The position numbers and the translations under genes are program-made. A DNA stretch of 6,422 nucleotides. Source: Cryomorphaceae bacterium. GTDB taxonomy: Bacteria > Bacteroidota > Bacteroidia > Flavobacteriales > Schleiferiaceae. Each line of letters starts with the position of its first letter. The first letter of the stretch is position 1. Shown piece after piece: positions 1 through 6,127 of this stretch. The DNA lies in assembly GCA_003444795.1 (NCBI GenBank), contig DLWR01000057.1:1-6422 (forward strand), given 5' to 3'. Below the pieces are notes generated by a model. That model worked only from the letters and a program-made list of their open reading frames with translations, searched no databases and was not told where the DNA came from.

Positions 1-1382
1 CGCCCACCCACGTTGAAGAAGGCACTATAGCGCAAACCGTATGTGGCCGTTAAAAGGTCGGTAATGCGCCAATCGTCACTGATGTACAAGGCGGGCTCGG
101 TGGCATACTCCTTTTGGAGCTCCAGGCTGAAAACCCCAGAGATAGCCCCAGGGTGGAAGGTGTAGGCGGTATTCTGCACCCCGAAGTCTACGGTGTGAGC
201 CGCATTGGGGTACCACGTCCAACCCAAGTTGGTCACAAAGTTTTCAATGCGCGAGTCCCAGATGAAAGCCGGGTCGGCGTCTTTAGGGGTCCCCAATTGA
301 TAGGTATAGTCTGAATACACCGCGGTGGCATTGAAGAACCACTTGGGGCTAATCAATCGGTTCCATCGGAAGGTGCTGGTCCAGTTTCCCCAGCCAAAGT
401 CGAAGAGTTCAGATGCGCCAAACTGATCGCGGCCAAAGTAGGAGCTCACAAAGACCCGGTCTTTTTCGCTCAATTTGGCATTGACCTTGACGTTTAAATC
501 GTAGAAGTAAATGGTGGTATTGTCGAGCTCGGGCGAGTTGAAATAGGGAAAGAAGAGGTCAAAATAGCTCCGGCGACCCGCCACCATGAAGTTGACTTTG
601 TCCTTCAAAATGGGCCCCTCCAGTAGCAGGCGACTGGAAAGCAAGCCTATGCCCCCCGTCCCACTGAATTTTTGGCTGTTGCCCTCTTTTTGCCGGACAT
701 CCAGCACCGACGACAGACGACCGCCGTAGTTAGAAGGCATGCCCCCCTTGTAAAGCTTGACATCCTTCACGGCGTCCGCATTGAAGATGCTAAAGAAACC
801 AAAGAGGTGAGAAGAGTTGTAAACGGGCGCTTCGTCCAGGAGGATGAGGTTTTGATCCGCGTTACCACCTCGGACGTTAAAGCCGCTGGCGCCTTCTCCC
901 ACAGTAGAAACTCCAGGCAACAAGGTGAGCTTCCGAATGATGTCCGTCTCACCCAGCAGCTGGGGCACTTTTTTTATTTCCTTGGCACTCAGGGCGCTGA
1001 CGCTCATTTGTGTCGTGGTGATATTGGCATTTAAGCGCTCCGAAACCACATCCACTTCCTGCAGTTGCGTAGCAGACTCCTTCAGGGCTATGTCTACTTT
1101 CTTGGCGCTGCTGAGAGTACCGAGCTTTTGGCTAAAGTCCGAATAGCCGATAAGTTGAACCCGGAGCTCAGCGGGCTTACCGGAAGAGGCGGAGATGCTA
1201 TAGAAGCCATAGGGGTTGGTGCTAGCGGTATAGGTTTTGCCATCGGCCAACAGGAAGACCACCACCGAAGGGAGCGACTCCCCCGTGCTAGCTTCGGTAA
1301 CGGTTCCGCTCACGGTGACGTTTTGGGCAAAAAGGCCCGCATAAAACCCAAAAAGGGCAAGGAATAATGTGATTTGGCGCAT
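1..1382 (-). CDS. TonB-dependent outer-membrane receptor, N-terminal 460 residues (partial)
   Basis: The frame is open from an ATG at 1382 to the left edge, so the C-terminal barrel is missing. Residues 1-19 form a signal peptide (MRQITLFLALFGFYAGLFA, then Q20). Residues 22-102 match a carboxypeptidase-regulatory-like beta-sandwich (SGTVTEASTGESLPSV, NPYGFYSIS, LIGYSDF). A TonB-box-like stretch EVDVVSE follows at 109-115. The plug domain spans about 130-235, with LPGVST at 155-160, GFNVRGGNADQNLILLDEAP at 167-186, HLFGFFSIFN at 192-201 and YGGRLSSVLDVR at 219-230. The remainder alternates as expected for beta-barrel strands (ending GLRYSAFF). Such receptors import bulky ligands across the outer membrane using TonB/ExbBD energy. 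The substrate cannot be told from this part. The canonical SusC plug signature is not evident, so I do not call it SusC, and no SusD gene is visible. There is no Shine-Dalgarno, as is usual in Bacteroidota. It is divergent from the protease gene. Confidence 0.93.
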   Translation of the reverse strand, partial: MRQITLFLALFGFYAGLFAQNVTVSGTVTEASTGESLPSVVVFLLADGKTYTASTNPYGFYSISASSGKPAELRVQLIGYSDFSQKLGTLSSAKKVDIALKESATQLQEVDVVSERLNANITTTQMSVSALSAKEIKKVPQLLGETDIIRKLTLLPGVSTVGEGASGFNVRGGNADQNLILLDEAPVYNSSHLFGFFSIFNADAVKDVKLYKGGMPSNYGGRLSSVLDVRQKEGNSQKFSGTGGIGLLSSRLLLEGPILKDKVNFMVAGRRSYFDLFFPYFNSPELDNTTIYFYDLNVKVNAKLSEKDRVFVSSYFGRDQFGASELFDFGWGNWTSTFRWNRLISPKWFFNATAVYSDYTYQLGTPKDADPAFIWDSRIENFVTNLGWTWYPNAAHTVDFGVQNTAYTFHPGAISGVFSLELQKEYATEPALYISDDWRITDLLTATYGLRYSAFFNVGG

Positions 1383-1408
1383 AACTTGTAACCCTATAAC
1401 CCGACGGG

Positions 1409-1437
1409 GGAAAGTAGGTTCAGGCCCTTTGGGACAA
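1409..1437 (-). promoter_or_regulatory. Candidate Bacteroidota-type promoter for the TonB receptor
   Basis: Read on the minus strand, TTG (complement of 1435-1437) is followed after 18 nt by TACTTTCC (complement of 1409-1416). The Bacteroidota primary sigma-factor consensus is TTG about 19 nt upstream of TAnnTTTG, so the -7 box matches 4 of 6 fixed positions with near-ideal spacing. The predicted transcription start would be near 1402, leaving a leader of about 20 nt before the ATG at 1382. The spacer contains a short CCCAAAGGG dyad. This rests on pattern matching only. Confidence 0.4.
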
Positions 1438-1449
1438 ATACCCTGCCAA

Positions 1450-1465
1450 GCCCCACGAAAGGGGC
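1450..1465. repeat. Small GC-rich hairpin in divergent intergenic region
   Basis: GCCCC at 1450-1454 pairs with GGGGC at 1461-1465 around a 6-nt loop, ACGAAA. It lies between the two divergent genes, upstream of the candidate -7 elements on both strands. No T-tract follows on either strand, so it is not a rho-independent terminator. It could be part of a regulator-binding site or be incidental. Confidence 0.35.
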
Positions 1466-1475
1466 ATGATTTATG

Positions 1476-1483
1476 TACTTTCG
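1476..1483 (+). promoter_or_regulatory. Candidate -7 element for the prc-permease transcript
   Basis: TACTTTCG matches the Bacteroidota -7 consensus TAnnTTTG at 5 of 6 fixed positions. A transcription start 5-7 nt downstream would give a leader of about 25 nt before the ATG at 1515 and would exclude the in-frame upstream ATG at 1473. No TTG is present at the expected -33 position, which weakens the call. Confidence 0.3.
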
Positions 1484-1514
1484 GCGCATGCTCGCATTGA
1501 TACGCATCCTGTTC

Positions 1515-3593
1515 ATGAAGAAGAATTTGAAATACACCCTGCCCGCTTTGCTTTTGGTGGCGGCAGCAGCCCTCAGCTTTGTTTGGAAAGCCCCATCTGA
1601 TGACCAAGAAAAAGTGGTCATGCTTTTGGTGCACGATGCTTTGACAGGGGTTCACTACCAGGCGCGCGAAATGGACGATGCGTATTCGCACGAAGTTTTG
1701 GAGTTCTTTTTGGAGTCCATGGACGCCGAAAAGCGCTTTCTCCAGCAAGCGGATATCGACCAAATGCGCGTCTATGATACGCGAATGGACGACTTGCTGA
1801 AAAATGCGGATTTGAGCTTTTTCAATTTGACCCAGGATATCTGGGCTAAGCGCTTCAAGCAATCCCAAGCCCTGTACCGGGAGATATTAGCGGAACCGCT
1901 CAGCTACCAGACGGGCCGGTCTTTTGAAACGGATGCCGAAAAACGCGGCTATGCCAAAGACGACGCAGGCATGCGTGCCTACTGGACGGATTACTTGACT
2001 TTCCGCGTGCTCATGCGCCTTTACGATCGTTCCCAGGCGGCGGACTCTGCGGGCCAGGCCAAGTTTACCCTCGGCGATCCTGGATTCGCAGAGGAAGAAA
2101 AGAAGGCGCGTGAAAAGGAATTGGAAATTCACGACGAGTGGTTTAGCAGCATGACGGACATGGAGCGCTCGGATTGGTTTGGGCTGTACATGAATGCCTA
2201 CACGGGGGTTTTTGATCCGCATACCCAGTATTTCCCGCCGCGTCAGCAAGAGAATTTTGAAATCGAAATGACGGGTCAGCTGGAAGGCATTGGCGCATCT
2301 CTTCAGCAAGATGGAGAGTTTACCACCGTGGCGTCTATTGTGACGGGTTCCGCTTGCTGGCGTCAGGGCGAACTGGAAGTAGGCGATAAAATCCTCAAGG
2401 TGGGCCAAGGGGCTGCTGAGCCCGAGGACATCGTGGGCATGAGTACCAACAAGGTCGTGACGAAGGTGCGCGGCAAGAAGGGCACTGAGGTCCGCCTGAC
2501 AGTTCGTAAAAAAGACGGCACCGAAAAGGTCATCCCCATCATCCGGGACATTGTGGAAATTGAAGCCACATTTGCGCGCTCTGCACGTCTAGGGGCAGAT
2601 GGCAAAACGGGCTACATCCGTCTTCCCAAATTCTACGTGGATTTCTACGATGACAACAATCACAACTGTGCGGACGATGTGCGCAAGGAAATTGAAGCCT
2701 TGAAAGCCCAAGGCATGGAGCGCCTCATTTTTGACCTACGCGGTAACGGTGGGGGTTCGCTTCCTGCTGCAGTGGACATTGCGGGTCTCTTCTTTGACAA
2801 GGGCCCCGTGGTCCAAGTGAAGACCAGCGGACAGCGCGTTCGATCCTACGACGATCGGGCGGCCGGCGCTGTGTGGGATGGGCCGTTGCTGGTCATGGTG
2901 AACGAGGGCACGGCGTCTGCGTCGGAGATTGTCGCCGCCGCCCTGCAAGACTATGACAAGGCGATTATTGTAGGTACTCGCCAAACGTTTGGGAAAGGCA
3001 CCGTGCAAAACATGTTGGATTTGGACCGGGCTGCAGGCCCCTTCCATGGAGACAAGCCTTTGGGTGCATTGAAGCTTACTATACAGAAGTACTACCGTGT
3101 AACCGGAGGGACTACCCAATTGCAAGGGGTTGAGAGCGATATCGTACTTCCCCATCCCTACCAGGAAATCCCCTATGGCGAGCGAGAATTGGACTACCCC
3201 TTGGCGGTGGACTATGTGGATGCGGCGGTTAAGTTCGAGCCTAAAACGGCCAAGCCCTACCTGAAGGTTGCCCAACAGCGCATTGCAGAAAACCCTGAGT
3301 TTGCGCACATTTCGGACTATGCAAAATGGCTTAAATCGCAACAGGACCAAACCTTAGTTCCCCTGAACTATAGCGCCTACTTTGCCCGCGAAACGAAGTC
3401 CGACGAAGAGGCGAAGGCCTACGATGACCTGCTAGTTTCCAAGGACAGTTTGGCGGTGACGTACACGTCTGCGGCGTTTGAGAGCAGCCTGGACAGTGGC
3501 AAGGTGACGGAATACACCCGTTGGTTTAAAGGCCTCTCCAAGGATATATACTTGGGTGAAGCATTCCGTATCGTAGGCGAAATGCCCCACTAA
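1515..3593 (+). CDS. prc: Tail-specific / C-terminal processing periplasmic protease (S41A)
   Basis: A full-length Prc/Tsp-type protease of 692 residues, compared with 682 in E. coli. It degrades or trims periplasmic proteins from their C-terminal ends with a Ser/Lys catalytic pair. The N-terminus is a signal peptide (MKKNLKYTLPALLLVAAAAL) with no lipobox cysteine. Residues about 25-245 are the Tsp N-terminal region, ending in TGVFDPHTQYFPPRQ. The PDZ domain is at about 248-345 (LEGIGASLQQDG, ELEVGDKILKVGQG). The S41 domain spans about 347-550, with DLRGNGGGSL at 407-416, TASASEIVAAALQDY at 466-480 and TFGKGTVQ at 491-498. By alignment to E. coli Ser430/Asp441/Lys455 the catalytic residues are Ser468, Asp479 and Lys494. 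The C-terminal domain (about 551-692) resembles DUF3340. I chose the ATG at 1515 because it starts a clean signal peptide; in-frame ATGs at 1473 and 1488 would add 14 or 9 residues. The permease gene follows after 9 bp. Confidence 0.94.
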   Translation: MKKNLKYTLPALLLVAAAALSFVWKAPSDDQEKVVMLLVHDALTGVHYQAREMDDAYSHEVLEFFLESMDAEKRFLQQADIDQMRVYDTRMDDLLKNADLSFFNLTQDIWAKRFKQSQALYREILAEPLSYQTGRSFETDAEKRGYAKDDAGMRAYWTDYLTFRVLMRLYDRSQAADSAGQAKFTLGDPGFAEEEKKAREKELEIHDEWFSSMTDMERSDWFGLYMNAYTGVFDPHTQYFPPRQQENFEIEMTGQLEGIGASLQQDGEFTTVASIVTGSACWRQGELEVGDKILKVGQGAAEPEDIVGMSTNKVVTKVRGKKGTEVRLTVRKKDGTEKVIPIIRDIVEIEATFARSARLGADGKTGYIRLPKFYVDFYDDNNHNCADDVRKEIEALKAQGMERLIFDLRGNGGGSLPAAVDIAGLFFDKGPVVQVKTSGQRVRSYDDRAAGAVWDGPLLVMVNEGTASASEIVAAALQDYDKAIIVGTRQTFGKGTVQNMLDLDRAAGPFHGDKPLGALKLTIQKYYRVTGGTTQLQGVESDIVLPHPYQEIPYGERELDYPLAVDYVDAAVKFEPKTAKPYLKVAQQRIAENPEFAHISDYAKWLKSQQDQTLVPLNYSAYFARETKSDEEAKAYDDLLVSKDSLAVTYTSAAFESSLDSGKVTEYTRWFKGLSKDIYLGEAFRIVGEMPH

Positions 3594-3602
3594 ACCGATT
3601 TC

Positions 3603-4571
3603 ATGCACGAAGCGCGTCCCTCCAGCACTGTTTTGCGCCGAATCTGGCAGCACGGTTTGGGCCGTTGGGGGCTGGTTATCCTTGGTTTGTGGCTTTTCCT
3701 GGGGCTTTTTGCCTATGTGCTCGCGCGCGATCAAAGTCCTCATGCGAACCGAATGCAGCTTGCCTTTTCCGCCGCAGAAATAGGGGCGGAATTTCCTTTA
3801 ATAGAGGAGCCCCGGCAGGGAGAACGGGCTTGGACCTGGTGGTTGACGGGCGATGCAACCTTTCCGGCATGGGTGGGATCGGAAACGGAGACCATGCGTT
3901 TCTGGCTGGGAACGGATCGCTATGGACGGGACGTGTGGAGTCGCCTAATCTTGGGCTCGAGAATTTCCCTCAGCGTAGGCCTGATCTCCGTGTGTATCGC
4001 CTTGTTGCTGGGGATTCCCTTGGGGGCTGCAGCGGGCTACTTTGGGGGCTGGCTAGATCGCCTGCTCCAAACGGTCATCCAAATTTTCTGGAGCATTCCG
4101 ACATTTTTGATGGTGATCGCCTTGAGCTTTGTTTTGGGCAAAGGCTTTTGGCAAGTGTTTATCGCGGTGGGGCTTACAGCTTGGGTAGAAGTAGCCCGAT
4201 TGGTACGCGGTCAGGTCTTGTCGATTAAACAGGCCGAATTTGTACAGGCCGCCCAAGTGCTGGGCTATCCTTCATGGCGCATCATTGTCCGACATATTTT
4301 GCCGCAAGTAGTTCCCGCTCTGACGGTCTTAGCAGCTAGCCAGTTTGCCTCGGCCATCTTGTTGGAGTCGGGCTTGAGCTTTTTGGGAATTGGCGCACAG
4401 CCTCCCATGCCTTCGTGGGGGGGCATGATTCGGGATCACTATGCGTACTTGCTCACTGGGCAGGCGCATTTGGCACTGGTTCCCGGTTTTGCTTTGGCCA
4501 GTCTAGTATTGGCCTTTATGGCGCTTGGCACGGCCTTGCGCGATGTTTTGGATGTTCGGGCTTCCGGGTAG
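3603..4571 (+). CDS. ABC transporter permease, DppC/OppC-type inner-membrane subunit
   Basis: A 322-residue integral membrane subunit of the binding-protein-dependent peptide/nickel importer family. The N-terminal tail (1-20) is cytoplasmic and basic, and TM1 is at about 21-41. A periplasmic stretch of about 60 residues leads to the family signature GTDRYGRDVWSRLILGSR at 103-120. Further membrane segments lie at about 120-146, 157-178, 182-199, 236-256 and 288-310. The EAA loop that contacts the ATPase is at 212-234 (EFVQAAQVLG, then RIIVRHILP). The conserved ESGLSFLGIGAQPPMPSWG follows at 255-273. It starts 9 bp after the protease stop with no promoter between, so it is probably co-transcribed and translationally coupled. 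No DppB-type partner permease, ATPase or substrate-binding protein is visible; the next gene downstream converges. The substrate cannot be assigned from sequence: peptides are the family default. Confidence 0.92.
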   Translation: MHEARPSSTVLRRIWQHGLGRWGLVILGLWLFLGLFAYVLARDQSPHANRMQLAFSAAEIGAEFPLIEEPRQGERAWTWWLTGDATFPAWVGSETETMRFWLGTDRYGRDVWSRLILGSRISLSVGLISVCIALLLGIPLGAAAGYFGGWLDRLLQTVIQIFWSIPTFLMVIALSFVLGKGFWQVFIAVGLTAWVEVARLVRGQVLSIKQAEFVQAAQVLGYPSWRIIVRHILPQVVPALTVLAASQFASAILLESGLSFLGIGAQPPMPSWGGMIRDHYAYLLTGQAHLALVPGFALASLVLAFMALGTALRDVLDVRASG

Positions 4572-4590
4572 TCCCTTGAAATTCTTGGGC

Positions 4591-4620
4591 AAAAAAAAGA
4601 CCCCTAACCATGTCGGGGTC
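4591..4620 (-). terminator. Rho-independent terminator of the flavin reductase-DUF3127 transcript
   Basis: Read on the minus strand, GACCCC (complement of 4615-4620) and GGGGTC (complement of 4599-4604) form a 6-bp GC-rich stem with a 10-nt loop, followed directly by eight T residues (complement of 4591-4598). It begins 22 nt past the stop of the minus-strand DUF3127 gene. On the plus strand the stem has no T-tract after it, so it is directional, although it lies only 20 nt after the permease stop and may also shield the convergent junction. Confidence 0.85.
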
Positions 4621-4642
4621 CAGTAACGTAATGCGTAAAACC

Positions 4643-5038
4643 TTAGAAGGGTAGATCGTCGTCATCTCCGTCAAAGGCATTCGTGTTAGGAACGGCGGGT
4701 GCCTGCGCAACGGGAGCGCCGCCGCCGTAGGTCTGACCTTGAGGAGCCGGAGGTACATCGGGAGCATCGGCATTTTGGATGCGCCAGCCTTGAATAGACA
4801 CATAATAACGCGTCTCACCTTCACGGCCGGTCCATTCGCGTCCACGGATATTGATGGATACCGTTACTTTCTGACCTTCCTGAACGCGGTTCAACAAGTC
4901 GGAACGGTCTTGCGTGAATTCGATCAGGATGGGTTGGGGGTATTGCTCGTCGGTTTGAACTACGAGTTCGCGTTTGCGAAACGTAGGGCTAACTTGTTGC
5001 AGATCAAGGATTTTCTTAACGGTTCCAGTAATTTCCAT
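4643..5038 (-). CDS. DUF3127 OB-fold-like protein with SSB-type acidic C-terminal tip
   Basis: A 131-residue soluble protein with no signal peptide or membrane segment. Residues 1-88 are a compact beta-rich domain that I recognise as DUF3127 (MEITGTVKKILDLQQVSPTF, KRELVVQTDEQYPQPILIEF, then VTVSINIRGREWTGREGE and YYVSIQGWRI). It is small and OB-fold-like in layout. Residues 89-121 form a Pro/Gly/Ala/Gln-rich flexible linker. The last ten residues, FDGDDDDLPF, closely resemble the C-terminal peptide of bacterial SSB (E. coli ends DFDDDIPF), which docks DNA-repair and replication proteins. The overall plan of OB domain, low-complexity linker and acidic tip copies that of SSB in a shorter form. 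I infer a role in single-stranded nucleic-acid metabolism; the function is not established by sequence. It follows the flavin reductase gene on the same strand after 24 nt and ends in a strong terminator. Confidence 0.88.
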   Translation of the reverse strand: MEITGTVKKILDLQQVSPTFRKRELVVQTDEQYPQPILIEFTQDRSDLLNRVQEGQKVTVSINIRGREWTGREGETRYYVSIQGWRIQNADAPDVPPAPQGQTYGGGAPVAQAPAVPNTNAFDGDDDDLPF

Positions 5039-5062
5039 ATATAAAGTATTGAGGAGGTGAAT

Positions 5063-5983
5063 TTATGTGTTTGAATTCGTTTTTGGGGCATTTAAGCGGT
5101 CGGTGAGCAGAATTTTCCATGCTTTTTTCACCTTGTTGTTCTCCAAGGCCTCTTTGGCGTAGTGGTGGAGGAGCTCGCGGCGCTCAATGCGGTCCGCGGT
5201 TTGGTCAAAAATTTCGCGAATGCGGCGGTGCGTGGAGAATTCGGCCACTTCTTCTTCGGTAGGCAGCATTTCTACGTTGCCCAATCGGCCCAAATCATTG
5301 CCGCTCAAGATGGTGGAGGTTCGGATTGGTTTAGGAAGCGCATCCACGCCGATACCTTTTGTGGCCAGAGGCTTCTCTACTTCGAACAATGCATCGCCAT
5401 TGGCACGGACATACCAATCCCCACCCAGGCGGCCCACCAGGTCTAATTGATCCTGGTCCAACCGGCCCTCTTCGTCCAAGACGGAGTGATTGATATGAAT
5501 GAGTTTCACTTCACAGATCACGAGATTGCCAGCGCCGGGTCCCGACCCAAGTTCTTTGACTTCAATGACCTCGCATTCCATGGCCACAGGAGCTTCCGCG
5601 ACGCGAGGAGGGTTGACTAAATCGCTTTCAATTGCTGTGAAGCCGGCTTTGACGAACTCATTTATCCCCGTGTCATATTCCGTACTGGACAGGCTGGTTT
5701 GTTCCACCATGGCGTGGCTGACCGAATGGATCACCACCTCAGGCACAGCGAAAACATTGTTCAAGGTGTCCTTCGTGCTTCCATCGCGACCACGACGCGC
5801 TGGCGAAAAAACGACGATAGGGGGATTGGTGCTAAAAACGTTGTAAAAACTGAAGGGGCTCAAATTGACGCGTCCGTCGCGGTCCACCGTGGAAACCAAG
5901 GCAATAGGACGTGGGCCAACCGCGAACTGAAGGGTGCGCTGAAGGTCGGGAATAGAGAGTTCTTCGGGCTTTAAATGAATCAT
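5063..5983 (-). CDS. Flavin reductase-like (split-barrel FMN-binding) family protein
   Basis: A 306-residue cytoplasmic protein, counted from the ATG at 5983. Residues about 18-200 form a flavin reductase-like split barrel: VGPRPIALVSTVDRDG at 22-37, NLSPFSFYNVFSTNPPIVVF at 40-59, SPARRGRDGSTKDTLNN at 60-76, SLSSTEYDTGINEFVKAGFT at 97-116 and GRLGGDWYVR at 184-193. Members bind FMN and either reduce flavin with NAD(P)H or act as uncharacterised flavoproteins; the substrate is unknown here. Residues about 205-306 are a C-terminal extension, with a charged helical part near 243-295, which is typical of the ~300-residue members of this family. An upstream in-frame ATG at 6061 would add 26 residues, but related proteins as I remember them begin like MIHLKPEEL, and a candidate promoter lies inside the longer frame. 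The DUF3127 gene follows at 24 nt and is probably co-transcribed. Confidence 0.88.
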   Translation of the reverse strand: MIHLKPEELSIPDLQRTLQFAVGPRPIALVSTVDRDGRVNLSPFSFYNVFSTNPPIVVFSPARRGRDGSTKDTLNNVFAVPEVVIHSVSHAMVEQTSLSSTEYDTGINEFVKAGFTAIESDLVNPPRVAEAPVAMECEVIEVKELGSGPGAGNLVICEVKLIHINHSVLDEEGRLDQDQLDLVGRLGGDWYVRANGDALFEVEKPLATKGIGVDALPKPIRTSTILSGNDLGRLGNVEMLPTEEEVAEFSTHRRIREIFDQTADRIERRELLHHYAKEALENNKVKKAWKILLTDRLNAPKTNSNT

Positions 5984-6009
5984 ATCAACGTATTTCTTAC
6001 GTGGAGGTA

Positions 6010-6017
6010 TAAAGGTA
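6010..6017 (-). promoter_or_regulatory. Candidate -7 element for the flavin reductase-DUF3127 transcript
   Basis: On the minus strand, TACCTTTA (complement of 6010-6017) matches TAnnTTTG at 5 of 6 fixed positions and lies 26 nt before the ATG at 5983, giving a leader of about 20 nt. No good TTG sits at the expected upstream spacing. It supports the shorter start for the flavin reductase, because the ATG at 6061 would lie upstream of this promoter. Confidence 0.3.
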
Positions 6018-6045
6018 GGAGTCTCCCGGATTGACCGTTGAAATT

Positions 6046-6084
6046 GGGGGAAAAGTTGCAAGCCATGTTAAAAACTTTTGCCCC
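6046..6084. repeat. Imperfect 12-bp inverted repeat, possible operator
   Basis: GGGGGAAAAGTT at 6046-6057 and AACTTTTGCCCC at 6073-6084 are inverted copies with one mismatch out of 12 and a 15-nt spacer. A further 6-bp inverted pair (CAAGCC at 6059-6064, GGCTTG at 6085-6090) is interleaved with it, so the two could form alternative structures. The element lies between the divergent flavin reductase gene and the gene starting at 6128, just upstream of the expected promoter regions. There is no T-tract, so it does not look like a terminator. A regulator-binding site is the simplest reading; no regulator is known. Confidence 0.5.
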
Positions 6085-6127
6085 GGCTTGGCTGGGATAG
6101 CGAAATAGATTGTGCTAAATTCCCGGT

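Noticed and set aside
672..1367. Plus-strand open frames opposite the TonB receptor (672-1034, 925-1146, 1065-1367)
   Set aside because: They lie entirely opposite a clear receptor frame with signal peptide and plug motifs, and their translations show no recognisable domain.
1887..3350. Minus-strand open frames inside the protease gene (1887-2408, 2363-2605, 2736-3350)
   Set aside because: They are antisense shadows of conserved protease domains; the 204-codon one covers the catalytic region, and its translation is Arg/Leu/His-rich without motifs.
3665..4228. 187-codon plus-strand frame overlapping the permease
   Set aside because: It is an alternative frame of the permease, whose own frame carries the GTDRYGRDV and EAA motifs; this translation has no domain signal.
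4599..4620. Plus-strand terminator for the permease gene
   Set aside because: The stem is followed by CAGTAACG and not a T-tract on the plus strand, so the directional signal belongs to the minus strand.
5162..5974. Plus-strand frames opposite the flavin reductase
   Set aside because: They are antisense to a conserved split-barrel protein and have no domain content.
5984..6061. Flavin reductase start at 6061 (332 residues)
   Set aside because: The extra 26 residues look unlike the family N-terminus and overlap a candidate promoter element; the start at 5983 fits better.
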